Of a stretch of DNA of 64,000 nucleotides, positions 43,475-52,446 are shown one piece after another; the stretch's first letter is position 1, and each line of letters begins with the position of its first letter. The stretch comes from DASYML01 sp036009045 (GTDB taxonomy: Bacteria > Acidobacteriota > Blastocatellia > Pyrinomonadales > Pyrinomonadaceae). The DNA lies in the NCBI GenBank assembly GCA_036009045.1, contig DASYML010000035.1, positions 1 to 64,000 of the forward strand, in the 5' to 3' direction. The notes under the pieces are model-generated. The model saw only the letters and a program-made list of their open reading frames with translations, made no database searches and was not told the origin of the DNA. The position numbers and the translations under genes are program-made.

Positions 43475-44998
43475 ATGACCAATATCACCAAAGTCACACA
43501 GCATCTTTCGCACAACGAGCAACTGATTTTCGAGCGCTCGCAGCCGGGCCGCGTCGGTTATCGCCTGCCGCCGCTCGACGTGGACGAGACGCCGCTCGAT
43601 GACATTATCCCGAAAGATTTTCAGCGCGATGATGACCTGGAAGGAATGCCGGAAGTGAGCGAGGTGGATGTCGTGCGCCACTTCACGCGTATCTCGACCT
43701 GGAATTATTCGATTGACCTGGGGCTGTACCCGCTCGGCTCCTGCACCATGAAATATAACTCGCGCCTCAACGAGAAGGTCGCGCGCATACATGGCCTGGC
43801 GAACCTGCACCCGCTCGCATCGGAAGAGGACGCGCAGGGAGCCTTGCAACTCATCTACGAACTACAGCAGCATCTCTCCGAAATCACGGGGCTGGCCGGA
43901 GTCTCCCTGCAACCGGCTGCGGGCGCGCACGGTGAGATGACCGGCATCATGCTCATACGCGCCTTCATAGACGCGCGCGACGGCGAGGGAGCTTCCGCCA
44001 AACGCCGCGTCATGCTCATCCCGGATTCCGCGCATGGGACCAATCCGGCGTCGGCGCATCTTTCCGGCTTCACTGTCAAAACCATCAAGTCAACGTCCGA
44101 AGGCTTGACGGACCTGGACCACCTGCGAGAGCTTTGCGCGTCGGGCGATGTCGCCGGATTGATGCTCACCAACCCGAACACGCTCGGACTCTTCGAGAAA
44201 AACATCAGCGAGATTTGCCGTATCATACACGACGCGGGCGGGCTGGTTTACATGGACGGCGCGAACATGAACGCGCTCGTCGGCGTCGCGCGTCCCGGCG
44301 ATATGGGCGTGGACGTGATTCATCTCAACCTGCACAAGACCTTTTCCACTCCGCACGGCGGCGGTGGTCCAGGCTCCGGCCCTTGCTGTTGCACGAAAGA
44401 GCTTGAGCCGTTCCTGCCCGTCCCGCGAGTGGCGTTGGATGGTGAAAAGTTCCGGCTCGATTTTAATCGCCCGCAATCCATCGGGCGCGTCAAAGCCTTT
44501 CACGGAAATTTTGGAATGATGGTGCGCGCGCTCAGTTATATTCTGACGCACGGTTACGAAGGTTTGCGCGAAGCGACTGAGGCTGCGGTCCTGAACGCGC
44601 GTTATATCGCGCAAGGGTTGGCGGGCGATTACGAAAAGCCCTTCGAGGCTTCGCCGATGCACGAGGTCGTCTTCACGGACAAACGTCAATCGCGCAAGGG
44701 CGTCCACACGTTGGACATCGCCAAGCGGCTGATAGACTACGGCTTTCATCCGATGACGATCTATTTCCCGCTCATCGTCCAGGGAGCGATGTTGATTGAG
44801 CCGACCGAATCCGTCGGACGACAGGAATTGGACCAATTTATCGAGGCCATGCGCTTCATCGCGCGCGAAGCCGTCGAAGACCCCGAAATGGTCCTCAACG
44901 CCCCGCACACCACACGCATCGGACGCCTCGACGAAGCCGCTGCCGCGCGCCGCCCCGTCCTTCGCTGGAAACCGAAAGCCAGAGCGGACGCCGCTTAA
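43475..44998 (+). CDS. gcvPB: Glycine dehydrogenase (decarboxylating) subunit 2
   Basis: 507 residues, C-terminal half of the P protein with the PLP site. Lys is in 'VDVIHLNLHKTFSTPHGGGG' and the glycine-rich 'GPGSGPCCC' follows. 'RISTWNYSIDLGLYPLGSC' and 'LQPAAGAHGEMTGIMLIRAF' are further signatures. The Cys run CCC after GSGP is unusual but outside the Lys motif. The ATG at 43475 has no clear ribosome-binding site because the octad hairpin lies directly upstream. Last gene of the operon; the L protein is not in the window. Confidence 0.95.
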   Translation: MTNITKVTQHLSHNEQLIFERSQPGRVGYRLPPLDVDETPLDDIIPKDFQRDDDLEGMPEVSEVDVVRHFTRISTWNYSIDLGLYPLGSCTMKYNSRLNEKVARIHGLANLHPLASEEDAQGALQLIYELQQHLSEITGLAGVSLQPAAGAHGEMTGIMLIRAFIDARDGEGASAKRRVMLIPDSAHGTNPASAHLSGFTVKTIKSTSEGLTDLDHLRELCASGDVAGLMLTNPNTLGLFEKNISEICRIIHDAGGLVYMDGANMNALVGVARPGDMGVDVIHLNLHKTFSTPHGGGGPGSGPCCCTKELEPFLPVPRVALDGEKFRLDFNRPQSIGRVKAFHGNFGMMVRALSYILTHGYEGLREATEAAVLNARYIAQGLAGDYEKPFEASPMHEVVFTDKRQSRKGVHTLDIAKRLIDYGFHPMTIYFPLIVQGAMLIEPTESVGRQELDQFIEAMRFIAREAVEDPEMVLNAPHTTRIGRLDEAAAARRPVLRWKPKARADAA

Positions 44999-45143
44999 GG
45001 AAGGCAAAAGGTTAAAGGCACAAGGAAGGTCGGCTGAAACAGCTTTTAATCCAAAGCTGGCTGCCCCTGCCTGTGGCCTTGACCTGTTTACTTTACACTG
45101 GCACTTTAAGCCACGCCAGTCTCTCCGATTAACAAACTTATAT

Positions 45144-45285
45144 TATAGTCGTTTGCGATTGGATGAGACCATGAGCGTGAAGAGTCTTATTTTGCTTTGC
45201 GCCTTGGCGCCTTGGCGTGAGATTGTTTCTCGCTGGTGGCGCCAAGGCGCAAAGCTCATACGCAATGGCAAACCGCTATGAGTTG
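45144..45285. repeat. CCAAGGCGCAAAG fold-back element (full copy)
   Basis: Left arm (TATAGTCGTTTGCGATTGG...TTTGCGCCTTGGCGCC) and right arm (GGCGCCAAGGCGCAAAGCTC...GGCAAACCGCTATG) are complementary with a gap. A half copy in the opposite orientation is at 33566-33637. It lies in the gap 44999-45545 after gcvPB. Confidence 0.7.
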
Positions 45286-45406
45286 CAATAGAAAGAGAGG
45301 TCAGTACCGCCTGCGGCAGTGGGCGGGTGCTGTGCGAGGTTGAGGACCCGCACGGCTTAAGCAGGCGGTATTGACTGCTTCATCTCACACCTCTCTTTCT
45401 ACTGCA
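45286..45406. repeat. AGTACCGCCTG fold-back repeat
   Basis: TTGCAATAGAAAGAGAGGTC on the left faces ...CCTCTCTTTCTACTGCAA on the right. An inner pair, AGTACCGCCTG and CAGGCGGTATTGACT, is bracketed by GGGTG/GACCCGCAC. Only one copy is in this window. From here to 45545 nothing else is seen apart from a ribosome-binding site. Confidence 0.65.
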
Positions 45407-45545
45407 ATTTGGTATTACCCATTCTTGACGAGCTAGATGAAGGGGCGCATACTAAAGACGCTCACGGCTCCCTCTGCCTGTATCAAGCGATACTAATTGC
45501 AAGCCGCATCCCCCTTTTGAATTACTAATACGAGGAACACATCAG

Positions 45546-46334
45546 ATGCAAAGCTATAGGAAATCAATGCTCCTGATAGGCGCAGTGTTTGCTATTGTGG
45601 TAGTCACAGCAATGGCGTCGCTACGCAGGGCAGATCAAAACATCTCACCTGCTCAGGCCCCACAACAGGTTGATGAAGTTCAATTGCCGGTCGCTGATAG
45701 CGCGGCTCAAGAATCCGCCGACCCGTTGGAGCGCGCCCGGAGGAAAGGCAAGAATAAACGCTATAACAATTCAGGCTCGCGTCCGATTGAGGATGCGACG
45801 TATGCCTACGAACGCATCCAGAGCGGCCACTGGTCGAGGGGAATCTCGGCAATCCCCGCAGCCCAGAGCGATGTCGTGTTGATAGGTGAAGTCACGGATG
45901 CACACGCATATCTATCAGATGATAAGACGGGTGTTTACTCTGAATTTACGATTCTGACCGGAACAGCACTCAAGAACGATTCCAGTAATCCTCTGTATCC
46001 CGGCGGCACAATTACCGCCAATCGTCCCGGTGGCGCAGTGCGCTTCCCTTCCGGGCATATCCATAAATTTAAAACAAGCAGCCAGGGTTCGCCGCGTGTG
46101 GGTCGGCAGTATCTATTTTTTTTGAAGCGTACTGACCAGGGACAGGATTTCTCCATCATCACAGGGTATGAGCTACGCGGCGGGCGTGTTGCCCCATTAG
46201 ATGGCGCAGGCGTCGAGGGAGGTGAGCGGCTGCCCTTTGACGAATATAACGGCGCTGACGAGTCAGCTTTTCTGAAGACGGTGCAAGACGCTATCCAACA
46301 GGCTCTGCAAAGTTCTTCTGAAAGGAGGAACTAG
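45546..46334 (+). CDS. Exported protein of unknown function
   Basis: 262 residues, GAGGAAC upstream of the ATG. An N-terminal membrane or signal segment (LLIGAVFAIVVVTAMASLRR) is followed by a basic low-complexity linker and a beta-rich domain ('DVVLIGEVTDAHAYLSDDKT', 'YSEFTILTGTALKN', 'SPRVGRQYLFFLKRTDQ'). That domain resembles OB-like secreted modules, but I cannot name it. It lies five bases upstream of the protease-like gene and is surely co-transcribed with it. Confidence 0.65.
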   Translation: MQSYRKSMLLIGAVFAIVVVTAMASLRRADQNISPAQAPQQVDEVQLPVADSAAQESADPLERARRKGKNKRYNNSGSRPIEDATYAYERIQSGHWSRGISAIPAAQSDVVLIGEVTDAHAYLSDDKTGVYSEFTILTGTALKNDSSNPLYPGGTITANRPGGAVRFPSGHIHKFKTSSQGSPRVGRQYLFFLKRTDQGQDFSIITGYELRGGRVAPLDGAGVEGGERLPFDEYNGADESAFLKTVQDAIQQALQSSSERRN

Positions 46335-46339
46335 GGCCA

Positions 46340-47683
46340 ATGAAAGAATCATCCCTTCAAACATCATCAAAGAGATTTATTATCCTGCTCGGACTCTCTT
46401 TGTTAGTCTTGATTTTTGCGCCCGTAGCGTTTCATGTCATAGCTCAGAACGTACCCCCTGCCAATTGTCCTCCGTCAGCTTCAAATCCATGCGCTAATCC
46501 GGCAGTCACCAACAAGAAGAGCGCATGGCCGCAGGGCGCACACGTCAATGTCAATATTGATCCGACGTTCAGTACGGCTCAAAGGAGCGCCATCGTGCAA
46601 AGTTATCAGAACTGGCAAAACGCGGGTGGGGCTAATGGAAATGCATCCGGCGTGAATTTTACCTTCACGTATAATTCAACTCCTCCATCCATGACTCCAC
46701 CGGCTGGCACTTACAATTCTCAAGTTTGGAACCAAAATTCTCCGCGAGACCCCGGTCTCGGAGGCGACAATGCCGTGGTTAATAATGGGACCAACGCTGT
46801 CAGTCAGGAAATCTGGGTTAATACGCAAACCACAGACCCCTGCGCCCTGGCCCAAACGGTAGCCCACGAGACAGGACATGGCTTTGGATTGGGAGAGTGC
46901 TCCGGCTGCGCGGATGGCAGTTCAGCGATGGTTGCGGGAAACAACGGCTATAACAGTTTAAATGGAACCTACGGGCCTACGTCTTGCGATAGCGCACAGG
47001 TCAAAACGACGGGGCAATACTCTGCACCAACTCCGACACCGACGCCGACACCAAGAGTATGTCGCTGCACGAGAATAGGGGGCTGTCCAGAGGAAGGTAA
47101 TTGCTACATGGATGAGGCAACGTGCAGGTATGTCTGTAACGGCAGCCCAATCCTCATTGATGTCGCGGGTAATGGCTTTGACCTGACGGACGGCGCGGGC
47201 GGCGTGCAGTTCGATCTCGACAGCGATGGCATGGCGGACGGCTGGGCCTGGACGCTGGCTGGCTCGGATGATGCCTGGCTCGCGCTTGACCGCAACGGCA
47301 ACGGCACGATTGATAACGGACAGGAGTTGTTCGGCAACTTTACACCGCAACCACCCTCAACTACGCCCAATGGTTTTTTAGCCCTCGCTGAGTATGATAA
47401 GGCGCAGAGCGGCGGCAACGGCGACGGGGTCATTAACCGTCAGGATGCGATTTTCTATAGTTTGCGTCTCTGGCAGGATACGAATCATAACGGCATTTCG
47501 GAGCCGGAAGAGTTACATACGCTGCTCGAACTTGGTGTGGCTGCCCTGGACCTTGATGACAAGATGTCCAGACGCACAGATCAGTACGGCAACCAGTTCC
47601 GTTATCGGGCGAAGGTGAGGGACATACACGGCGCGCAAGTCGGACGCTGGGCGTGGGACGTATTCCTGGTCCACGCTCGTTAG
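46340..47683 (+). CDS. Secreted zinc-protease-like protein with EF-hand module
   Basis: 447 residues. An AAAGGAGG ribosome-binding site overlaps the end of the upstream gene. A signal anchor comes first, then a matrixin-like segment with 'AQTVAHETGHGFGLGECSGC'. This is HExxHxxGxx with Glu where metzincins have His or Asp as the third zinc ligand; a Met-turn-like 'SSAMVAG' follows. A (TP)n linker and a six-cysteine stretch lead to four EF-hand/dockerin-like loops ('DLDSDGMADGW', 'DRNGNGTIDNGQELFG', 'GNGDGVINRQD', 'DTNHNGISEPEE'). The C-terminal 'DQYGNQFRYRAKV' is a module I recognise from other secreted proteins of this type of bacterium. The proteolytic role is inferred. Confidence 0.7.
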   Translation: MKESSLQTSSKRFIILLGLSLLVLIFAPVAFHVIAQNVPPANCPPSASNPCANPAVTNKKSAWPQGAHVNVNIDPTFSTAQRSAIVQSYQNWQNAGGANGNASGVNFTFTYNSTPPSMTPPAGTYNSQVWNQNSPRDPGLGGDNAVVNNGTNAVSQEIWVNTQTTDPCALAQTVAHETGHGFGLGECSGCADGSSAMVAGNNGYNSLNGTYGPTSCDSAQVKTTGQYSAPTPTPTPTPRVCRCTRIGGCPEEGNCYMDEATCRYVCNGSPILIDVAGNGFDLTDGAGGVQFDLDSDGMADGWAWTLAGSDDAWLALDRNGNGTIDNGQELFGNFTPQPPSTTPNGFLALAEYDKAQSGGNGDGVINRQDAIFYSLRLWQDTNHNGISEPEELHTLLELGVAALDLDDKMSRRTDQYGNQFRYRAKVRDIHGAQVGRWAWDVFLVHAR

Positions 47684-47710
47684 CGCCGGAACGCTAGCCA
47701 ACGCCTTTTT

Positions 47711-48112
47711 TTATTTTTCTTCGACGGGCACTCTGAGCAGGGCCAGTCGTTCGACGACGCGCCCGTTGAGGAGATGTTCTTCGATGATTTCGGGGACATC
47801 TGCTGCGCGAACTTGCGCGTACCAGACGCCGTCGGGGTAGACGAGGACGGCGGCCCCGACGGCGCAGAAGCCGACCGAGCTACAGTCCGTCAGGATGATG
47901 CTGCCTTGCGGATTCTTGCCCTTCTTCTCGTTGCCGAAAAGTATCTTGCGCGCTAAGAGTTCGCGCGTGAAGGCTTCCTTGACTTCGGCGCTCCCGACCG
48001 CCGAACAGGATTTCCCGTTGCAGACGAACACATGATGACGTATCGGCGCGTAGGCCACAGGGGCCAGCACGCAGACCTTCTCGTTGTCTTTGATGTTTGA
48101 GTATTCTTCCAT
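47711..48112 (-). CDS. Thioredoxin-like [2Fe-2S] ferredoxin
   Basis: 133 residues. The four cysteines of the thioredoxin-like 2Fe-2S fold are visible: 'VFVCNGKSCSAVGS' and 'TDCSSVGFCAVGAAVLVYPD' (CxxxxC and CxxxC spacing). The ending 'VWYAQVRAADVPEIIEEHLL' matches the family, which includes NuoE-like and chloroplast-type ferredoxins. It probably carries electrons; no oxidoreductase is adjacent. Confidence 0.85.
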   Translation of the reverse strand: MEEYSNIKDNEKVCVLAPVAYAPIRHHVFVCNGKSCSAVGSAEVKEAFTRELLARKILFGNEKKGKNPQGSIILTDCSSVGFCAVGAAVLVYPDGVWYAQVRAADVPEIIEEHLLNGRVVERLALLRVPVEEK

Positions 48113-48239
48113 AGTTAATGACGGCCCGTTTCACAGACACGCGGGCAACAGGACATGCTAACACGAAGCATGTTTGAGGGAAAAACGCGCTCTGGCTCTA
48201 GTAATGGTGCAGTTAGCCTTGAGAGAATATGAAAGAGGC

Positions 48240-48340
48240 ATTCACCACCACCGCAGACACAGAGAACACAGAGGACGCACAGAGTTATTGAATCAACTCT
48301 CTGTGCGTCCTCTCTGCGCTCTGTGTCTGTGGTGGTGAAT
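48240..48340. repeat. CACAGAG fold-back element, copy 4
   Basis: Core arms with an extra ACC (ATTCACCACCACCGCAGACA) and an outer pair CCTTGAGAGAA (about 48218) and TTTACTCAAG (about 48353), as in copy 1. It lies in the gap 48113-48550 upstream of the FHA-protease gene. Confidence 0.85.
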
Positions 48341-48550
48341 AATAATGTCCAATTTACTCAAGACCAATTATAACTGCTACCTCCTCTGCGAGAGCTTTGC
48401 CAACTGCTTTGCTCGCATCATAACTATTATTGTAAGATGGCCTGTAGAGGCGACCATCGTCGGACCGTTGTTGAGTTGAAAGCGGTCTCTGCGTTTGGTT
48501 GCCTGATTTCATGTGCGCCTCAAGCCGGGGCGGGGTTTTGAGTACGTTGT

Positions 48551-50200
48551 ATGTCCAACGGGCTGGTTGTTCACATAGTCTCTGGCGACGACAAGCACAC
48601 TGAGGTGCTGACGCAAGACCGTATTCGCATTGGTTCGAGCGAAGGCTGCGACGTGCATCTGCGTTCGTCCGATCTGCCCTTGCCGCCCGGTCAGTTCGGC
48701 ACTGTGATTGAACTGGCGCGCACCAACGGGCATTATTTCGTCGCCGGATTCGACCGTGGCCTGGACATCACGCACAACGGCAGGCCGCTCGAAATCAACA
48801 AAAAAATCCGCGACGGGGACGAAGTCCGCATCAACACGACCAACCTGTGGATGACCTTCTTCCCTTTTCGCGCGCTGCCCGCGCTGGTCCCCGGTTCGAG
48901 ACATGAAACGCAGGTCGCTCCCTTCATCGAACAGGCAGCGATGGAGGCGGCTGCGACTCCGCGCCGCGACGATGCCAAAGTCTTCCTGCGCGAATTCACG
49001 CGCGAACTCGTGCGAGAGATTAATTGGACCACCAAACTCGTCTCGCTGGTGATCGTCCTCGCGCTCGTCGTCGGGATGCTCTACATAGGCGCGTCGCTCG
49101 TCAAAGAACTTCGCGAGGGGCGTCGCCTGATTGACGCGCAACGCGCGCAGCTTGAGCAGATGAAGACGCAGGGCGAAAAAGCCAACGAGCAACTCTCCAC
49201 GCAGCTTTCGGATTTGGGCAGGTCCAATAAAGAGATACGCGACAGTCTCTCTCTGGCGGTCAAGCTGCGGAGTGATTTCGGGCGCGGCGTGTGTCTCATC
49301 TCCGGCTCTTTCATTTTTGTCGAACAGGGCACGAATCGTCCTCTGCGTTATCCAGAAGCGCAGACCAGCGAGGGAGGAACGGCGCTGCAAAGCGGGAACG
49401 AGTCGGTTCCTTTGACGCCCGAAGGCAAAGGCACGATTGCCGAATTCGAATTTGTCGGGACGGGCTTTTACGTCGGCGGCGGGTATGTCCTGACTAACCG
49501 GCACGTCGCCCAGCCCTGGATCGCGGACGAACGCGCGCAGAGTTTGAACAGCACGGTCACGGGCAAGCCGCGCCTGCGTCGTCTCAACGCTTACTTCCCG
49601 GACCGCCCGCAACCCATCGGTCTCAAATTTCAGGGCGCGGCGCAGCGCGATGATCTGGCCGTCTGCACGCTCGACGTGAAGGACATCCCGCAGGGGATTC
49701 CGGTCCTGCCACTAGAGAAAAATCAGGACGCGGCTGTGGTCGGAACGACGGTCGTGATGATGGGTTATCCTTCCGGGCCGGACCGCCTGCTCGCGCTGTT
49801 GGACGAAGCGGAGGCGCGCGGGATTCAAGCGCGTTACGGAGGCTCGCTCGAATCGCTGCTCGGCTTCCTCTCGGATAACAGGCACATCCAACCTCTGACC
49901 ACGCAGGGACACATCACGGATTTGGACCCGCGCCGCATAGTCTACGACGCGCGCACTTCGGAGGGCGGCTCCGGCGCTCCGCTCTTCGGCCCGTCGGGCA
50001 AAGTGATAGGCATTAACTTCGCCGTCTTCACAGAAAACACAGCCTCGAATTTCGCCGTCCCCGTGCGCTTTGCGATTCCCGTCTTGCAGCACGCCAACTG
50101 GCAGTCACCTGAGCCGCCGGAAAGTGAAGCGAGCGATAATACGAACCAGACTCAAACCAACACGCGCAGCGCGACAGCCGCCGCCAACACTCAACGATAA
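48551..50200 (+). CDS. FHA-like domain, TM segment and trypsin-like serine protease
   Basis: 549 residues. Residues 1-105 have an FHA-like fold ('DRIRIGSSEGCDVHLRSSDL', 'THNGRPLEINKKIRDGDEVR'), which binds phosphothreonine. A membrane helix (VSLVIVLALVVGMLYIGASL) and a coiled coil follow. From about residue 290 there is a chymotrypsin/DegP-like fold with catalytic His in 'GYVLTNRHVAQPW', Asp in 'GAAQRDDLAVCTLDV' and Ser in 'SEGGSGAPLFGPSGKVIGIN'. The triad is complete. No PDZ domain. An inward FHA with an outward protease could link Ser/Thr kinase signalling to envelope proteolysis; that is inference. A Thr/Asn/Gln-rich tail ends the protein. Confidence 0.8.
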   Translation: MSNGLVVHIVSGDDKHTEVLTQDRIRIGSSEGCDVHLRSSDLPLPPGQFGTVIELARTNGHYFVAGFDRGLDITHNGRPLEINKKIRDGDEVRINTTNLWMTFFPFRALPALVPGSRHETQVAPFIEQAAMEAAATPRRDDAKVFLREFTRELVREINWTTKLVSLVIVLALVVGMLYIGASLVKELREGRRLIDAQRAQLEQMKTQGEKANEQLSTQLSDLGRSNKEIRDSLSLAVKLRSDFGRGVCLISGSFIFVEQGTNRPLRYPEAQTSEGGTALQSGNESVPLTPEGKGTIAEFEFVGTGFYVGGGYVLTNRHVAQPWIADERAQSLNSTVTGKPRLRRLNAYFPDRPQPIGLKFQGAAQRDDLAVCTLDVKDIPQGIPVLPLEKNQDAAVVGTTVVMMGYPSGPDRLLALLDEAEARGIQARYGGSLESLLGFLSDNRHIQPLTTQGHITDLDPRRIVYDARTSEGGSGAPLFGPSGKVIGINFAVFTENTASNFAVPVRFAIPVLQHANWQSPEPPESEASDNTNQTQTNTRSATAAANTQR

Positions 50201-50416
50201 ATGGCCGGATGAATCTCCCCGCGACCTCTTTTTACTCTCCCAAATTTTTACTCTCCCAAAACATGGATTGATAGAGCCAGCGAGCTTTTGACAGGCGACT
50301 TGGAATAAGTATAACCTTGCTGTTTTTGTTGCCCGCCAGGGTGCGTTCTATGGCCTCGCGGGCACATTATTTGCAAGAAAATTTTTCATTCCGAATTGAG
50401 GGAGCACTAATCAATC

Positions 50417-52123
50417 TTGTCCGTATCGGTTGAAACAATGAACACGAGCGTCGCGCCGGAGTTTATCGCCGCGTGCAGGGTACGCTCAAAGAGCCGCACG
50501 CTCGTCGTCGCGGCGCTGGCCCTGATTATCATGTTGGGCTTCGGTTTTCGCGCGGCTCACCCCGGAGCAGAAGGTCTCAGCGAGGATGAACTCAACAAGC
50601 TGCGCGCCGTCGAAGATTATCGCGCGCACGGATTGACCGCCGCCAACGGCGAGCATCCGATGTTGATGAAGGCGTTGCTGACCGCGAGCATCGTCATGGT
50701 GGAAGAGTGGAACGAATCATCTTTCGCCGCCGAGCATCAATCCATGCGTGTCTCTACGGAGACGGCGCTGCGCCTGCCCGGCATCATCCTCGGCGCTTTC
50801 ACCTCGCTGCTCATTTTTCTCGTCGCCTCCGAACTGTTCGGGACGGAGGTAGGTCTCATCGCGGCTGCCCTCTGGGCGCTCGACCCGACCGGCATCAGCT
50901 TTAGCCGGATAGCGAAGGAAGACAGTTTCTTTCTCTTCTTCTTCCTGCTGGCGAATGTTTTCTGGCTGCGCGGGCAACGCGTCGCGGAACGCGGGCGCTT
51001 TAATCCGAGACCGTATTACTGGGCCACTGCGGCGGCCTTTGGCGCGATGGTCGCTTCCAAATATCTGCCTTACTTCATCGCCGTCAGTTCGAGTTACTAT
51101 CATATTTTTCAGGCCATCCCGCAGACGCGCTGGCGACTCGGCAAGAAGCGTTGGGCCATCTTTTTCGCCATCATGGGCGCGGTCTTTATCCTGTGCAATC
51201 CGGCCATCCTGTTGCCGGGCACATGGTACGAGATGAAACTCTTCGCGGGCGAACATCGCATAGGCCATGATAGTTATGAGTTCATGGGCACGCTCTTTCA
51301 CAATCAGGTGACGCTGTGGCTCAAGGGTGTGCCGTGGTATTTCTACTTCGTCTTCACGGGCGTGAAATTGCCTTTGCCGGTTCTCGCGGCTTTTCTGACT
51401 GGGTTGCCGCTACTCTTTCGCAAGCGTCTGGGCGACGGTCGCTACTTCATCCTCTTCTGGTTGTTCTACTGGTTCTTCCCTTTCAGCGTGATGGGAGGCA
51501 AGTTCACGCGCTATTACACGCTGGCGCTGCCCGTCGTCCTTATCACAGCGGCGATAGGCATTCATTACATTTCGCAACTGGTCCTGCGACTCATCGCGCG
51601 TCTTTCCGATAACGAAAAGATGTGGGCTTACGCGCGTGCCTGTGTGCCGACGTTGTTCCTGCTCTTCCCCGCCATCGCTTCGGCAAACGTCTCGCCGCAT
51701 TATCGTCTGTACATGAACGCGTTCGGCGGTGTTGAGACAAGCGCGGGAACTCTTTTCCCGCACGACGAATTTTATGACGCGAGCGTGCGTGACGCGGTCG
51801 TTGAAATCGCGCGACGAGCGCGGCCCGGCGCACGCGTCGCCAGCGAAACGCCCGCGCTCGTCACGTATTACGCCCAACTCGCGGGGAGAGGCGATCTGGT
51901 CTCGCTCTCGCTCTCCGAGCGAGAGGAGATGCGACAGTTCACAGCAGGCGATTTCGTCATCGTCGCGCGCGGGCGCAGGTACTTCAGCAACGAAGCGCTG
52001 GTGAATAAATTACAGGGGACGAGCGCTCCGGCGGCGAGGGTTGCGCTCGGCGATGTTCCAGCCGTCAGCATCTACATGCTGGATGAGAAATCGCGCGCGG
52101 CCATCTCCGAAATCGTCAAATGA
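50417..52123 (+). CDS. GT-C glycosyltransferase (GT39/PMT-like membrane protein)
   Basis: 568 residues, about eleven helices. The first extracytoplasmic loop has acidic 'GAEGLSEDELNKLRAVEDYR', which matches the D/E-containing catalytic loop of GT-C enzymes, and then 'NGEHPMLMKALL'. 'EVGLIAAALWALDPTGISFS' is like the PMT/ArnT region. Such enzymes transfer sugars from lipid-linked donors to proteins or lipids outside the membrane. The start is not certain: TTG at 50417 or ATG at 50438. It is the first of four plus-strand genes that may act together. Confidence 0.75.
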   Translation: MSVSVETMNTSVAPEFIAACRVRSKSRTLVVAALALIIMLGFGFRAAHPGAEGLSEDELNKLRAVEDYRAHGLTAANGEHPMLMKALLTASIVMVEEWNESSFAAEHQSMRVSTETALRLPGIILGAFTSLLIFLVASELFGTEVGLIAAALWALDPTGISFSRIAKEDSFFLFFFLLANVFWLRGQRVAERGRFNPRPYYWATAAAFGAMVASKYLPYFIAVSSSYYHIFQAIPQTRWRLGKKRWAIFFAIMGAVFILCNPAILLPGTWYEMKLFAGEHRIGHDSYEFMGTLFHNQVTLWLKGVPWYFYFVFTGVKLPLPVLAAFLTGLPLLFRKRLGDGRYFILFWLFYWFFPFSVMGGKFTRYYTLALPVVLITAAIGIHYISQLVLRLIARLSDNEKMWAYARACVPTLFLLFPAIASANVSPHYRLYMNAFGGVETSAGTLFPHDEFYDASVRDAVVEIARRARPGARVASETPALVTYYAQLAGRGDLVSLSLSEREEMRQFTAGDFVIVARGRRYFSNEALVNKLQGTSAPAARVALGDVPAVSIYMLDEKSRAAISEIVK

Positions 52124-52250
52124 TATGCAGGCGGCGGCAACGCCTGGCGAGTCTTCCTGCATCGCAAGGGGGATTATTTAGCCTCTTGGACCAGCGCGGT
52201 ATATGATTTGCCATTGGTTTACCTCGTCTTCGAGTAGTTGAACTTTGATT

Positions 52251-52335
52251 GAAGCGGTCTCGTCCAGTCCCCTGATCCTGCGATGCGCGCGAATATTGAC
52301 GAGCAGCATGCGCCGCTGATTTAAGAGACCGCTTC
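52251..52335. repeat. Hairpin GAAGCGGTCTC/GAGACCGCTTC
   Basis: 11-base perfect arms with a 63-base loop in the gap 52124-52446. It is single-copy here. It may be a leader structure or internal terminator between the glycosyltransferase and the secreted protein. Confidence 0.4.
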
Positions 52336-52446
52336 TCATCCTGACCCGCTGCGCCGGATAATTTGTGCGGGAAGCGCAGTTGATTCGCTCCTCCTGGAGC
52401 GTTTTCGAGGGAAGATAAATTTATCAAGGGGACAAAGGATGACAGG

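Noticed and set aside
48509..49612. Long minus-strand open frame (367 codons) opposite the FHA-protease gene
   Set aside because: Antisense shadow of a gene with clear FHA and protease motifs; its own sequence has no recognisable domain.
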